A stretch of 64,000 nucleotides of DNA from contig JAVTVJ010000076.1 in NCBI GenBank assembly GCA_034509425.1, positions 4,092,001 through 4,156,000 of the forward strand, given 5' to 3'. Origin of the DNA: Eopsaltria australis (taxonomy: Eukaryota; Chordata; Aves; Passeriformes; Petroicidae). Made by a program: the position numbers and the translations under genes. Below, in pieces: positions 1 to 14,200 of the stretch (position 1 is its first letter; each line of letters begins with the position of its first letter). The notes below the pieces were generated by a model, which ran no database searches, had not been told where the DNA came from, and saw only the letters and a list, made by a program, of their open reading frames with translations.

Positions 1-3000
1 ATGTTTAGTTGATAATCCCTTGAAATTAACTCGACATTAGTTCATATGATGGACACTTAAATCTTGCTCTGCTGGTGGCAGATGTTAGTAAGTTTTGTCT
101 GATGTAGCAGCTCATCCCTTCTCTTTAGACCTCCAGTCCTACATTTATCTGGGCCAAGTCTTGCACCCACCAACACTAACGGGTGTTTTTTGTTACCACA
201 GCACCAAACACGGTTTGTGCAATTTGCCTATGAGGAGATCCCACCCAGAGAAATGACGGTGAAACTGTCGTCACAGAGGCTACACTAATGGCTGAGTCAC
301 TGTGCGGCCAAATAACCCAATTGCAACAGCAGAGATGATCATTGTGGGAAGGGTCAACATCAAAAGGGCATTTGAGGTGAAATCCTGTCTCTAATGAAGC
401 CTAAGAGGAGCTTCGTTACTGACTTCAGGGGCAAGTTTATTGTAGGAGGGAAGCCATCATACCACACCAGTGACACCTCAGAGCCTCATCTAAGATTTTA
501 TGAATTTTATTGACCTCTGTGGCTCATGTGGGTCAGAAAAAGCCTAAAAAATCCTTTGAGAGCTTTGTGTCTCTGTCTTGTGAGGACACCCAACTTTGTT
601 GTTTGACGCTTTGTGGTCAGGGTGCCATCTAGAAAGGTGAGTTGGCACCTCTGGTGCCCCTTCCCTGGCCATCCCTTGAGCACAGACATGGCACTGGCCT
701 GGCCATGGGAGTCAGGGTTTGATGGAGGATTACCTTGAAAAGATTATGTGACCCAGGGATTAAAACAACTGTGGCAGTCTGGAGCCTTGTCGTGGCACTG
801 TCCTGTCTTACTTCAGCCACAGGAAAAATCAGGAACTTTAAGAAATAAAACTGTTATAAAGCCAAATACAGAGTATGTAAAGAGGGTGGAGAGTAAGGAA
901 GGTTTCACTGTCTACAGATTTTAGCGAATAAACCCATAAAGACGGCTGTTTCAATGGTTACGAGTGTAAGGTCTATGGGACTTTAGTGGAACAATGAAAT
1001 AGAACGAAATTTTGCATTTGTGTACATTTGCACCCAGGAGTGTACAGTAGCTGTTGGGAATGTTAATCAAAGGAGAAAATTCGGGACTCCACATCTAGTA
1101 GTTATTCTGAGTGCTGTTTTTGTCACTCAGTGGTGATTACAGCAGCAATCAAATTCAGGAGGCTTTGAAATTGTATCAGTGAGGGTCTGTCTCCAGGCTA
1201 CTGAGGAGCTGTGTGCTTGGCCATGCACAAGGTGTCTTCCCATTTCTTACTGCTCACTGTAACACAGTGCTCATGTAAGCACCTCTTGGAAAACAAAACC
1301 TCTGTTAGGTTGCAGCCTTGAGATCAAAGGTAACATAAACACAGTAAAAATTATGGCAAAACACTTCTTCTGTGTGATAAAAGAAATGGGTGTAGAAGTT
1401 ACACTTCGCTGATGGTCCTATCCTAACTTGCGTATCTACCTGGAGATGGCAGATTATCTGCATGTCTAGTCTTGATTTGAAGTAGATCTACATGATTTTT
1501 TACTCTTTCTTTCTGTGGAAGAGTTGTATTGTTAATCTTTGCAGGGAACAGGATGTCTGTAATTATGCTTACACTTCTTTTAAAGAATGAGAATTAATTC
1601 CCTGTTAATAACTCCCTGTTCCACTCAGGTGCATTTCCAACTTTTCTTGGAGCTTTGAAGTGCTGAGAGGGGTTAAGCACCAAAATGAAATCAGACACAG
1701 AAACAAAGGCAGGATTTGCATGGCCTTCTTAGTCGGAACAAGACTTCTAATACCCTGATTTGCAAACCTGCTTATCTCTATATGTAACTTCAAGATGGCC
1801 TGACTGCAGATGAAGGAGGGAATTTAGGAAGCTTGCATAGGTACTGCCCCAGAGGAAGGAGTATTCCCCTTTACTGTAGGAAGAAAGGCTGTCTGAGCAT
1901 CAAGACATTATGCACATGAAGTGCAGGCTGACAACTGAGTTGGAGGAAGATAGTTAAAATTTAGAGAAGCAGCTCTTAGATCTGCACAAGATCAGACAGA
2001 TGGAAGAAGTTCAGACAGCAACATCAAATCCACCAGGAGGATGAAGCAGTTCGAAGTGAGCAGGAGAGCATGAAGAGGCAGGGAGAAGCTTTGTCTTCTT
2101 GTGACAAGAGAGGAATGACAGACAGGGAACATTTTGGCATTAGGTCCAATGTGGGTGTTCCTTCTGCAAAAGGACTTTAAGCACTGTAATGTGAAGCACA
2201 GCAACACTTGTAAAGAGGCACAGAGCTACCAGCTATTTGGGAAGGCTGAGGTCGCCCCCAAAATCGTCCTGGATAAAATGTGGCAGCCTGGGCACCTAGA
2301 ATGGGACTCACAACAAGCAGAGTGCTCTGTTTTCAGGTACTGAGGGCAACTGAAAGGATGTGCTGAAAATACATCACCTACACTGTGGCTGCAGCTGATA
2401 CTCATTGCACCCATTTGAATAGTCCTCCTTTCAGAAAGCTGCTACTAAAAAGACTTCTTTTCCTGACTTCTAGGTGGCTTTAAGTAGGAGGCAAGCACAA
2501 ACCCAGATATTATAGCACAGCTTTAGGCACTGAGACTTTCTCAGTTTAAGGCCTAAGCCCAGAGGGTTTTCTCACGGTAATTTCTTGAACTTCAATAAGT
2601 AACAGGATCTTGCGATCATGATCTATGCATTTAAAGGAGCTAGGCTCATGTGAAGTATTTAACAAAGCCTGACTAAGAAGTGCATTTTTCTGAGGTACAA
2701 TTCTCCTTCAGAAGAGACAGTGTATCGCAGAGGTGTTATGAGAGAGTATGTAATGTTATCTGGACACAAAGACACTGACTGTCATCATTGCGAAAGCATG
2801 GTGCTACTGCACCAAAATCTTTCATGGATGGTGAAATTGGAAAAAAAACCTGATGAAATATATCTCCTGAAATAGTCTGAAAAAAAATCTATTTGATATT
2901 TTTCTTGAGAATATTTCTTATTAACCATTTAAAAAAATCCATTCATAATTCCAATTAGGGCATAGCCATGTGAATACATTGCCATAAGGTAAGGAAGCAC

Positions 3001-3489
3001 ATGCAGTTCCACTGCACTCCTACACCACCTCTTACTCTGTGGTAAAGACTCTGGTAGCAGCTCTTCCCCCAGGCAATAGAAGGTATCTTCTCCTTGGTGA
3101 ATGTGGTATGTCTTGCCAGGTCTTGCTACGTGCACAAACAACTACTACAGACCTGCTAATACACTGAAAATCCATATTTCTTGACAACTCATTCCTTAGC
3201 CCTGCTTTTGGGGTGTATTTATCCAGCATACCTTATTCTGTGAAGAAGCAGAATGAGAAGTTTATGTCCCTTCCCTCCCATCCTACCCCACTGTTTCTGT
3301 TCCAGCAGTATCACTGACAATGTTTTAATTTCTGCCAAAACTTGTGGCTTCTTATAAAGCACACATTTCAAATGAAAAAGTGTACTTTTTGGAGGCTTTT
3401 ATATCTGGATCACTTCAGGGGTCCGTTTTAGACAGTGATTGTGGAGGTGTAATGACCACAGGTGGGGGATGTTGTGTGTTATGCTGCCA

Positions 3490-3550
3490 TAGAAATCACA
3501 GAATCACAGAAAGGTGTGGGTAGAGGGAGAAGTGGACCTTGTGGTGAAGA
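3490..3550 (-). mobile_element. Possible CR1 LINE 3'-end remnant
   Basis: The tandem AATCACAG pattern followed by AAAGGT resembles the reverse complement of a CR1 3' terminus, which carries short ATTCTGTG-type repeats. Only about 60 bp is left and the body is too diverged to be sure. Confidence 0.35.
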
Positions 3551-4478
3551 ACTTAAAGCAAGTCATACCTTTCAACTTACATGACATCCACCACTTTGAT
3601 TGCTTGCACTTCCCAAAAGAATCTAAATAAAATTGGTGAAGCAAGTGAACTGGCCAGTCAAAAACCTCACAATAAATATGAAATTGCTACATTTCTGCCA
3701 GTGATACTTCAGGAAAATTTAGTTCAACTTTTTAATGAGTTTTTTAGAAAGTATGAAAGTTCAAACAATCATCTGGGGATGAAAAACCTCATGGAGCAGT
3801 CAATTATGGTGAAATTGGCCATAGAATACCCTGATTGCTGTGTAGCAAAGGGTTTAATTTCTGCCTTTGTAGAGTGTTATAATTGGGGACAAAGACTGTA
3901 TATCATATTTACCAGCTGTAACATGGAGAGAACTAAAAAATAGATTTTATATCATCACAGGCAGGATGAACATGGGTCATCAGTATGCTGTTATAGTTAA
4001 AAGGGCAAAACAGCTTCCCATTTGTGTAAGAAATATTGACCGGGAGCATCTCTGGCCCTAGCTGGAATATTCCTTGCCTATTGTGTGAGTTCTTGTGTTC
4101 AGACTTCAACAGAGATAGAGAAATATTTGGTTTCAAAACAGAGCTTTGCGAAAGATTTGTGGCATAAAGAACGTCAGAGTGTTTGGTTTGTCCAGAAGAA
4201 GGGCAGCAGGCAATTTAGTCAATTAATTAAAACTTATGCAAGTGTCTGCATAGAAAAGAAGTTTCTGATGGTATGTGGCTCCTTTGATCTGAGAGAGAAC
4301 TTGTCTGGAACCAGTGGTTGGAGTGTGGAGCTGGATGATATTAAACTGCAAATGCAATTTAGGTTTCGAAGGGAGCAGGTATTTGAAAGCTGTAATATGT
4401 TAACCACTGACCATATGGTGGGTTCTCCATCACTTGAAGTTGCTATAAACATAGACTCTGGAATGTGGAAGTTACATG

Positions 4479-4518
4479 TTTCATGCAAAACACATTTCAT
4501 GCAAAACACATTTCATGC
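4479..4518 (+). repeat. 16-bp short tandem repeat, 2.5 copies
   Basis: The 16-bp unit TTTCATGCAAAACACA occurs twice in perfect tandem, followed by a half copy. It lies in presumed HEPHL1 intron 1. This looks like ordinary replication slippage. Confidence 0.85.
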
Positions 4519-4674
4519 TACTCTTCCAGGGAGTTGAGCTGGTTGATTAGAATCTCTCTTACTGGCTTTTGAAAAAATCTTGATTTGGTTTTATTTTCCT
4601 TCTGAACAGTCATGCTTTCAGAGATGAGGTTTCAAACCTTCCAAAGAGGGAGAAGCTGTTAAAATTGGGCAGTT

Positions 4675-4738
4675 TGAGGCTTGAGTAGCTGATGATCTTG
4701 AAGGTCTCTTCCAACCTAGTAATTCTGTGACTCTGTGG
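4675..4738 (+). mobile_element. CR1 LINE 3'-end remnant
   Basis: The pattern GATGATCTTGAAGGTCTCTT, then CCAACCTAGTAATTCTGTGA, matches the typical CR1 terminus (gatgatctttaaggtcccttccaac followed by attctgtga) with a few changes. This is a short 3' fragment in the plus orientation. Confidence 0.7.
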
Positions 4739-4990
4739 TCCTCAATGAACACTTGTAGCCACTGTGCTACAGACCAGACCTGCGAGTGGGATGGTTGTTA
4801 CTGTACAGAAGGGGCTTGGACCCTGCCGGTCCTGTCCTGATGTACTCCTGAGCTTTAATTCCACCAGCTGTGTGTGTGATGTGTCCCAGGGAACTTTTTA
4901 TCTGCACTGCAAGCACCAGTTATTTGACCAGTTCTTAAGGTAGGTTTACTGTCTCTCCAATTTTCCCTTCCCAACACTTTTTTTTTTAAG

Positions 4991-5235
4991 GTTTGCAAGG
5001 GTGTACGCAACAAGAGGAGCCAACCGGATAGGACGTGTGTACAAAAAGGCTATTTTTAGGCAATTCACAGATGACACTTACTCCCAGGAGATCCCCAAAG
5101 CAGCATGGCTGGGGTTCCTTGGGCCTGTCCTGAAGGCAGAAGAAGAGGATGTCTTTATCATTCACCTAAAAAACTTTGCTTCCCGCCCATACTCCGTGCA
5201 CCCACATGGGGTCTTCTATGACAAGGACTCTGAAG
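4991..5235 (+). CDS. HEPHL1: HEPHL1 exon 2 (first visible)
   Basis: The exon is bounded by a polypyrimidine tract ending TTTAAG and a GAAG|GTAAAA donor. It enters with one base of a split codon and leaves in phase 1. It encodes residues 1-81 of the visible protein, the core of cupredoxin domain 1, including the SVHPHG motif whose two histidines are trinuclear-cluster ligands. An internal Met at 5001 is not the start; the frame stays open back to the splice acceptor. Confidence 0.93.
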
Positions 5236-8200
5236 GTAAAAGCTGGTTTGCCTTTTCTTCCCTTTTTCCCTGGAGTAACTAATATCATGGGTACAAGTCT
5301 GCCCAAGTATTTGTTGTTATTGACACTGACATCAGAGGACTTTAGATCACCCTCTCATAAACTCATCAGTAATTGCAGCTGATGACTAAAACCAGGAACA
5401 GCCTCATCTCAAAAATTTTTGCCACAAACTTTCGACACCTGGGATGAATCCAGTACTGAAACAGGTTAGATGGGTCTTTTTGCCTGAATTATTTTTCTGA
5501 ATCATAACTCACCTAAACATCTTCCTTCTACCTCTAGTCTATTTGACTAGATGGAGTTCTTGCAACTTAATATTTTCCTCTCTTTTGGCCTATAACAGAC
5601 ATGACCTAATTTTCAGAATCCCAGACCTATGCATGTGTATTTTTGTTAGAGGATTGTGTGGATGTGCCTACAGTCAATACTCTCATCAGTTTTCTGTGAA
5701 AAAATGCACACTGTTAGATGATAAAATTCTAGATGACTGATAAGAGTGAAGAGACTAGGAAAAATAGAGCCTGTTAATGCATTTTTTAAGCTTTATTTAC
5801 CAATAAAAATTGGATTTTAACTCCCAATATATTTGTGGTGAGATTGACAGAAGTTCTGAGTTTTTTCATAATTTCTCAGTGATTCTGTATTTTTTAAAAT
5901 AGAATAAATTACACATTTATTTAACAAAAGCAACTAAGGGATTGCTAAAGTCTTCCTTTTTCTCTGTTTATGTATTAGGAGCACTTTACCCTGATGGAAC
6001 TGGTGGTAAAAGCAAAGAGGACGACTTTGTTGTTCCCGGTGGAAATTACACATACACATGGCCAGTAAGGAAAGATTATTCCCCAACTTTGGCAGACTCA
6101 AACTGCTTGACTTGGATTTACCATTCTCACATTGACACACCAAGAGATATTGCATCTGGTTTAATTGGGCCTCTGCTGGTGTGTAAAAAAGGTACTGAGC
6201 TAGAAGCACTGATAGAGCAAGCCCCTCTGCCAAGCTTGGCATCTTAACAGTCATTTTTGCTTACAGGTATAAACAGGATGGTCTAGAGTCTATCCCTACA
6301 TAGCCCATAAAAAGGGGCAAGGAATAGATGGGCCATTCCAGGAGCATCCCAGGGTAGGTATTGTAGCTCTGGGACAACCCCCTTCCTGCTCCCCTTTGGC
6401 TTCACCATAGATTTGCCTCGGCTGGTGGAGGGACTGCAGCATGCTCTGTGACCATCCCATCGTGGCCGAGACCAAAAATAAATGTACCCAAACTGGGGAA
6501 GTTTCAGGATGAACAAAGGACTCATTGCTCAGGAAGTCAAATTAGAGCTGGGTGGGTGAATTTGGCATCAGCATTTACAAATTTGAAAGCCCAGCCTTTG
6601 TAATTTTTTCCACATACAGAGTATGTATTTATTTTTGTTTACAAGTTATATCTCACGACCATATGGGGTTGTACACTGAACAGCCTGTCCTGGGTATTTT
6701 ATAGGCTGCTAATGTTGTGCTGGAGCCATCATGAACCTGCCCTCTCCTCTTTATCAGCTGAGTCATTGTCACCTCTCCCCCTGGGCACATGTAATTCTGC
6801 CACCTCTTTTCAGTAACTCCCAGAGTACAAAATCAGCCCTGGTTTTATACACAGTACTTCTAAGTGAAGCAAGTTGTATAGAAGAAGAAGAGAAAGACTT
6901 CAGTGTGGAAAGGACAGGCCTGGTTTCCAGCTTAACTCACACAATTAAAATGTCTCAGACCTACATTCTCCTCGAGAGCCTTTGAAATCTGCAGAACTGA
7001 ACACGTAACACTGAGCTGATAACTACAAGACAACACATGAAGCTAGGAGACAGCATGTTCCAAACAATCCTAGCCTGAAAGGCCAAATTATCTGCATGTT
7101 TGGCCTTGAATTCATGAAGGTGGATACCTACATGATGTTACTACTCTAGTCCTCTAGCTAGTGGTGGTGAACACAGGACTGAGAGCAAAGCTCTGAGCTC
7201 CCTCCCGTAGAAGGCAGAGGAAGCAAAGGTTCTCATGCAATCAGAGATAAACTGATTGGAATGAACTCTCCATCTGCCAGTAGATAATAACAGATCAATC
7301 AGTATCAGCAGTTCTATAGTCTCAGGTTGCTCTCCAAATAGACACTGGAATAACGATATTGAACTTAGCTTGAATAGATTCTGTTCATCCTGTCATCAGC
7401 CTTTTAAAATTTAAGTATCTAGTCCTGGATATCTCATGGATTCCTTGTCAGTCTGTGGAGAGTAGACACTCTGGGGGTATGCTTCAGCATTTGCTTCAGT
7501 GCAACAGAAATGCAGGCTGCCACTCACCACTCCTTAATTCCTTGTCAAAAAAACATGAGTCACTGGTTTCTGGATGCATCCAGCTCACTACCTGGCTCAC
7601 TGTGCAGGAGCACAGATGCTAACTAACACTGACTAAGGGACAGGGTTGAGTGCAATGGGCCAAAGAGGGGGGAAATAGGACAATAGATAGTGGCAGGTAC
7701 TTGTGCTCATGTCAGATCAAAGAGGTACTGAAATATCAGCTTGACTTAGCTTAGCTTTGCCTTCTGGAAGCACTCATCTGTACAAAGTCTGTTGGAGGGG
7801 GGTCAAAATGCCTTAGAAGAGCAAAATTAGGTGACTGTGGGCAAAGAACTGTATTTCCTTGAGTGCTCCAAGGTTACTGTCATTTTTAAATTCAATCCTG
7901 TCCAAGGCTTTTTTTATCACTTTCCTTTTCGTTTGCAATTTAGGAACTGCAGATGAGACCACAATAGAAGGGACTGGTGCTGCTAATGCTTTTGCCCTGA
8001 TGTTTAGCATTGTAGATGAAAACTTCAGCTGGTACCTCGATGAGAATATAAATACCTTCTGCTTAGAACCAGACACAGTTGACAAAGAGGATGAAGGTTT
8101 CCAGACCAGCAACCGAATGCATGGTGAGGACTTTTGAGTAAATGATGCCCTACAGCAGTGACCAGCCTCTTTCCACTTTAGTAGGACTTTCTGCCCTCTG

Positions 8201-11200
8201 TGATGTCTCTCCTTTATCTGTCAGCAAGGAATGGCTCTGAATGTTGAAGTACTCTGTTGATAAAACCTCTCCCTAAATACAGAATGGCACTTGCAGAAAG
8301 GAGATTTGGCTTTCACGCCCAGCTCTGATATTTGTTTAGCATTTTATCTTAGAAAACAGATTTAAACCGGTTTTTTTGTCCAGCTGTAAAAAGAGCAAAG
8401 AAAATTGCAGAGCAATTTGAGATGTGTGTATTGAAAGAATTCTCAACTCCCGCCCTTCAGAGATATATTGGCCAAAGGTACTTTATGTTAGCTGGACACT
8501 CGGTGTAAGAAGTTAATTCCAGATATTTCTGTATATTTTGGTTGTTCCAGGGAGCCTAGGAAATAAAATATTTTGCAGAATATGAGTCTCATTCTCCTAG
8601 CGTCCTGATACATTATCAGATGTGGAAGCTGAGGAAGACAGAGCTGACTTCACTGATTTGGCTGATATAATTTTCAAATCTAAATTGCTTGAGCCTGGCA
8701 TATAATAGTATATTTAAGACTTAGAATAAGAGGAAATAGATTTCAGCCATGCTAAATAGCTGCAGAACAAGTTAACTGCATTATCAGGCCTTTTTGGTGA
8801 TGACTTGGCCTTTGCAACATCTTGATATTACCTAGGATGTTTTTCACAGACACAGACAGAGAATTTGGGGTATTTGATCATCCAGAGCAGTAAGACACAT
8901 GTTCAGAATGCTACTCTTCATCAAGGAGCCTGTGAGGGCTTTATTCGGTGTGGACATTCAGGTAGTTTCATTTCTGGGCCAGGAAAGGATCACCCTTAGA
9001 AATGGGATCAGAGGCGCTTTTCTTTCACCTCTCATAAAGTCTCGTGCTTTTGTTTTTAGCTATTAATGGTTATATATACGGCAATCTCCCCGGCCTGGAG
9101 ATGTGTGCTGACACCTCCATGTCCTGGCACTTGTTTGGCATGGGCAGCGAGATAGATATCCACGCTGCTTATTTCTATGGGCACACGTTCACCAGCAGAG
9201 ATCAGAGAGCAGACGTGGTCGGGCTCTTCCCAGCGACATTCATCACGGCAGAGATGACTCCCGGGAGCCCTGGGAGATGGCTGATAACGTGCCAGGTTAA
9301 CGAGCACTTACGAGGTATGCTGCTAGAGATCTCCCTCATCAGCTTCTGTTATGTTTGGAAGAGAAAACTGGGAGATGTTTCCAGGGAAAGCAGGGTTTGA
9401 CACTTTTTTGGAACAATTTGCGACTGTTTCGCCAGATAAACATCATGAATATGAGTTTAGTCACCAGAAATGATACATGTTGGGCCAAATCTTCAGCTAA
9501 TATGAATGACTTGGCTGTGTAACTCATGTGAGGAAGACTTGCTAGAGCCAGCACTATCCCCATGCTTCCTAGGTAAACCCGAGATTTTGATGAGCAATGA
9601 GAGGAGCTTTCATCACCAATTTTTGCTGTGGATAAGTACTTACACATAAAAAAAAGTGTCATGCCAGCTGAACACTTAATAGCTTTTTGATTTATGGAAA
9701 TCAGGCAAAACTTGGCAGTGTTTTCAGAAACCATTATGTGAAGGAATTTGATGATGACATGATACATGTGTGATGCGAGACTCCAAAAGCATGTATCATA
9801 AACTAGGTGTCATGGCACCAGGCAATGTATAATTATCACAGCAGAGATGAGTTGGGAGAATTTCTACACATTGATTTCAGTGGGATTCGCATCAGGCAAA
9901 ACAGACTCGATTCTGGCAAGCAACAAATACCTTCAGCAGAAATAACCAGTCTGTATTTCCATGGAAGTCAGGGGGAGCTGATATCATTTTGCAGATTTCT
10001 GGAGGCACTCTGACCTCCAAAATCATTCTATCATCCTTACCCAGATTAAGAAATTGAGTAAATAAGTCCACTAAAGAGTATCACTGATGTCCATGGGTTT
10101 CACCTGTTGCATGAAGTACCACCTTGCAAAGGAAGGGTATCTGTTGGTATCTGGCCCATTGTAGGCAGAGAATGTCCTTTGAAATAGAAATTTACTGTAG
10201 TAATTGTTTCCAATCCATGTAGCTCCCAGAGAGTTTTAAATGTGCATTTGTATCCATGAGATTGCTGACTCTGCAGCTGGTCAGGAACTGTCTCCAGACT
10301 CTTTCTCCTCCCAGGTGGCATGGAGGCGCTATATGATGTTCAGATCTGCCAAAAGAACCTGTCTCACTCTTCACCAATCAGTCACAAGAGAAGATATTAC
10401 ATTGCTGCTGAAGAAGTGCTCTGGAATTACGGACCTGACGGTTATGATAAATTCACTGGGCAGGGTTTGAACGCCACTGGCAGGTAAGGTTTCCTGTCAG
10501 CTCCCATTGTGCTTTCATTTCAGGAGTCTGTATGACACTGCCCCAGTGATTCACCAGGGCTAGGTCCTGCACTGTCATTAATTTTAATTGGAAGGGGCAG
10601 GCAGGAATGGATTTAAACAGCCTTGTCAGGAAGCTAGATGCATAACTGCGACGCTTCAAGGTGCCTTCTGGAAGCACTTATCTCACTCTATTAAATCCAC
10701 GGGGAAAGTGAGGCACGCCAAGTTCAGCACACTTAATGACCCTTCATCGAGACTCTTCAGGCAGCTTTCACACTTACAATCAGTGCAATTCAGAGGTGCC
10801 ACACTGGCAGAATTTCCGCCCCCCCTGACATTACTGATAGAGACAGATTGCATTATAGTGTCTCCCAGGAAAGTCAATAAGGATTAGAGATACATTGTGC
10901 ACCGTCTTGCCCTAAGGTAAGTTGATATAGATGTCTCCCAAAGTAAATCAGGGTTAAACATAAAAGTCTAATGTACAATGAATGCTCATTTGTTAGCTAA
11001 TTCAAACCAGTAGTATCTTTCTCTGTGTGCTACAATAGTGTATGCAGATTAGTAACTTGAGGGGTCATTTCTCCTGTGTCTGGAGTAACAACTTTATCTG
11101 AAATGAAGGGCTCTGCTTGAACCCTCAATTATTTAACCAGTCCAATTTGCTAATTCCGTAGTGAATCTGCAACGTATTTCACACAAGGGACTGACAGAAT

Positions 11201-14200
11201 AGGAGGGCAATACTGGAAAGTTCGCTATGTGGGATATACAGACGCAACGTTCAGCAAGAAGACTTGGTCAAAGGACATGAAGCACCTGGGAATACTTGGT
11301 ACAGTGAATATTTCCCCCTCCTGTCATTACATCAGCTTTGAATGTAGAACCATCTGGACTGAGAGGGGAATTTAGTGCATGCAGCTCTCTCTTCTTTTGG
11401 TGGAAATGTGCTGGAGAGCAGTCCTTCTAATACCTTCCCTCACTCTGGTTTTTAAGGCCCTGTTATAAAAGCTGAAGTGGGAGATACAGTGCTGGTTACT
11501 TTTGCCAACAAAGCCAGAAGAAGCTATAGCATTATGGCCCATGGTGTAAGCTTCAGCAAGCTGTCGGAAGGTGCTCCCTACTTAGATGGTAAGTTTTGGC
11601 TGCACTGCTGTGTTGTCACATCCAGAATACTTGAGTTAAAAATCTGCTGCCAGCCTCTTCAGGTTTGCCCTTTCGTGGGTGCTAAGGCACAGAAAGGATG
11701 ATTAGAGTAGTTTGTGTCTACCCTTCATGTCACAGTATGTGGGACTCTACAGTCTGCAAATGTGATGGCTCTTCTCCTTGGATATGTGCCAGACAAGATG
11801 ACTAAAACTAGCTGAGGTCCATGTTGAACAGAAGTCACAAGCACAATCCAATTTCTACAAGTTCTAATCTAATATTGCTCCACTGCAACCAGTAGATCTC
11901 CTCTGGAAACGCTCCAGAGATATGAATCTTAGGATCTGGCATGATGGCCCTCCTGAGTCTTTGGCTATAGCTATCCACATCACTGCCAACTCTCCAATCC
12001 AGGCTGGGCATTGCCCTTGCTTTACTGTCAGGATAGTCAGTGTCAAGGCACCTTTTCTCTGGTTGCCCTGGAACATGAAACAGTGCTAATCCTTATTAAT
12101 TCTCATAAATACATAAATGCTGGAATGGAGCATTTATGAAATTCTTCCTCTCATTTTGTGCAAAGACAGAATCTTTATTGCCTAAATTTAACTATTGAAT
12201 GTTAAAGATCATATTTAATTGGTAGGCACCTTTTACAGTCAGTGACAAGAAGACCCTCTGGAGATGTGATTCTGTTTCCATCAACGACAGAAGTCTAGAG
12301 TTTGGGTTAGGGACTAAGCTTAAGATGGCCCAGTTAAAGTGAGATGAATCCCATTCATAGCATCTACAGAGATAATGCCATGGTCTCCGAAAGATGTTTT
12401 GCTGCACTTTCAGCACTGAAAAGAAATGTAGTTTTCTTGTTGCCTAAATTGCTTTGTTTCTACTACAACACATCAAAAGAGACTCATGGGACATAATCCC
12501 TCTTTTGAAAATTGTGCTGAGAGAGAATTAGGTCAACATGTAAAACTCATCATACAATAAAATCAATGCAAAAGGCTTTATTAAATTGTTGTCTCTTGTT
12601 GCTGACCTTGTAACTCAACAAATTTGCCAGGAGGCAAAACATGAAAAAACAACTGGCTTGAGTTCATCCTTGAGGTTATCTGCACAGATCCTAATGTCAC
12701 CCATATCAGATAGCTCTCCAATGGAAGTGCAGCTTCCTGCTTGCAGAGCTGTTGTGATTTCATTTAACACTCCCTGGTAATACTGCCCTTGCATTGCACA
12801 CTTCAGAGTGTAGCAAAACCATCTCAAACCTACAATTCAGCAGCCATCTGAGCTGGCACACCTCTGGGTCTTTGGAGACCTGACTCTAGATTCATCAATA
12901 ATCTTTCTGATCATTCTTCTCTCCTTTTAACTATTGTGCCTTGGATTTCCATTACATCTATCTACAAGTGTATACATGCAGAAATCCTGTAGGTATACAT
13001 GCAGAGGCTGTAGGTTTATGCTGAGGGTAAATAATTTTTCAGAGGTTGTGTATTGTCTGAGTGCAGCTTACATATGTGAAAATACTGTAAATAAACATAA
13101 AATACTGTAAATAAACATACCTATTTCTAGAGATGTCTGCAGATATATGTTTTTCAGTGCTCTCAGGAAAAACCCTTGAATGTTTCATTTGACACTTGTC
13201 AATCTCCGAGGGTTTTTAACTCCAAATCAATGTTTGCCTCATGGAGCACCATTACAGGATGAATCCAGTAGAATTGGATACTGTGGATGCCATACTTTGC
13301 TTTATATTGCAGTTTGCAGCAAACAGCTGTGTTCAGATGTAATACTGCTATTTTCACTTGCGTCTAAGTTTCTAAGAAGATTTTCTTGGAGTACTAAAGA
13401 CTGACTGTTCTGAGAAAATCCAGACAATGGACGCTTAAGTGTTAAACAAAATCTAAATCCACCCTTTGCATGGCAGCAGACAATAGCCCAAATCCTTTAA
13501 AAATAGACTCCAACAAAGAGCAATGTCATCCACTCTCTGGAGATGCTGACAGATGCTCCTGTGCATTGCTACAAAATCAAAAAGAAACAATTACCAGGAT
13601 CAGATTTGCTTTGAATTTCTAAAGAGCCACAGCTCCAGCTCCACTCAGTAATGTAATTGATTTGTTGGTGCTTAAAGAAAAGCAGAGTCTGAGTTTGTGC
13701 CCCAGATAAATTCCATGATAGGGCAGGTAACTACAAACATTAGAGGAAGCCATTTAAGCACCAGGATGAGCTCTGCATGTCTCGTGTGATTGAATCCAGA
13801 TAATCCAACACAGCGTTGGAAGGTGTCTGAGGGGAGCAGCTAAACTTGTTCTGCAGGGAATGGGCTTGGTTGTCCCCATGGCACGGGACTCGGGTGGCAT
13901 GTCCCCACGGCACTACTGCCCAGACTATGGGATGGTGCTTGAGCTGTGCTGGCAAGGGGGGTTTCTCCACAGAAATCAGTAGCTGTGCCTGACTTCCATC
14001 CAGCTCTTGTAGTCAGGAAGACAAAGCCTTCCTGTAATTTTGGTGCATCACAACTTTCTCTCTACAGGTTACCTGAAGCCAGGAGCCCACGTTAAGCCAG
14101 GTGAAACCTTCACGTACAAATGGAGGGTGCCAGAAAATGGAGGTCCAACAGAGAGTGACCCCCCATGCCTGACCTATCTGTACTATTCAGCCACCGATGC

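Larger units (their letters stand above)
1..4990. other. HEPHL1 intron 1 or upstream sequence, no exon recognised
   Basis: This stretch precedes the first recognisable HEPHL1 exon. That exon starts in the middle of a codon, so at least one coding exon carrying the signal peptide must lie 5' of it. I searched here by eye for the expected N-terminal block of the ceruloplasmin family (a signal peptide followed by a YYIG-like motif and then WNY) and did not find it, so exon 1 probably lies left of the window. The content is otherwise unremarkable and AT-rich, with minor CR1 tails near 3490 and 4700. Two open stretches at 3581-3943 and 4085-4537 have no recognisable homology and are not called as genes. 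Confidence 0.6.

Noticed and set aside
1..840. Possible old retroelement at the window start
   Set aside because: Short minus-strand frames at 507-820 looked suggestive, but no motif or terminal repeat supports a family.
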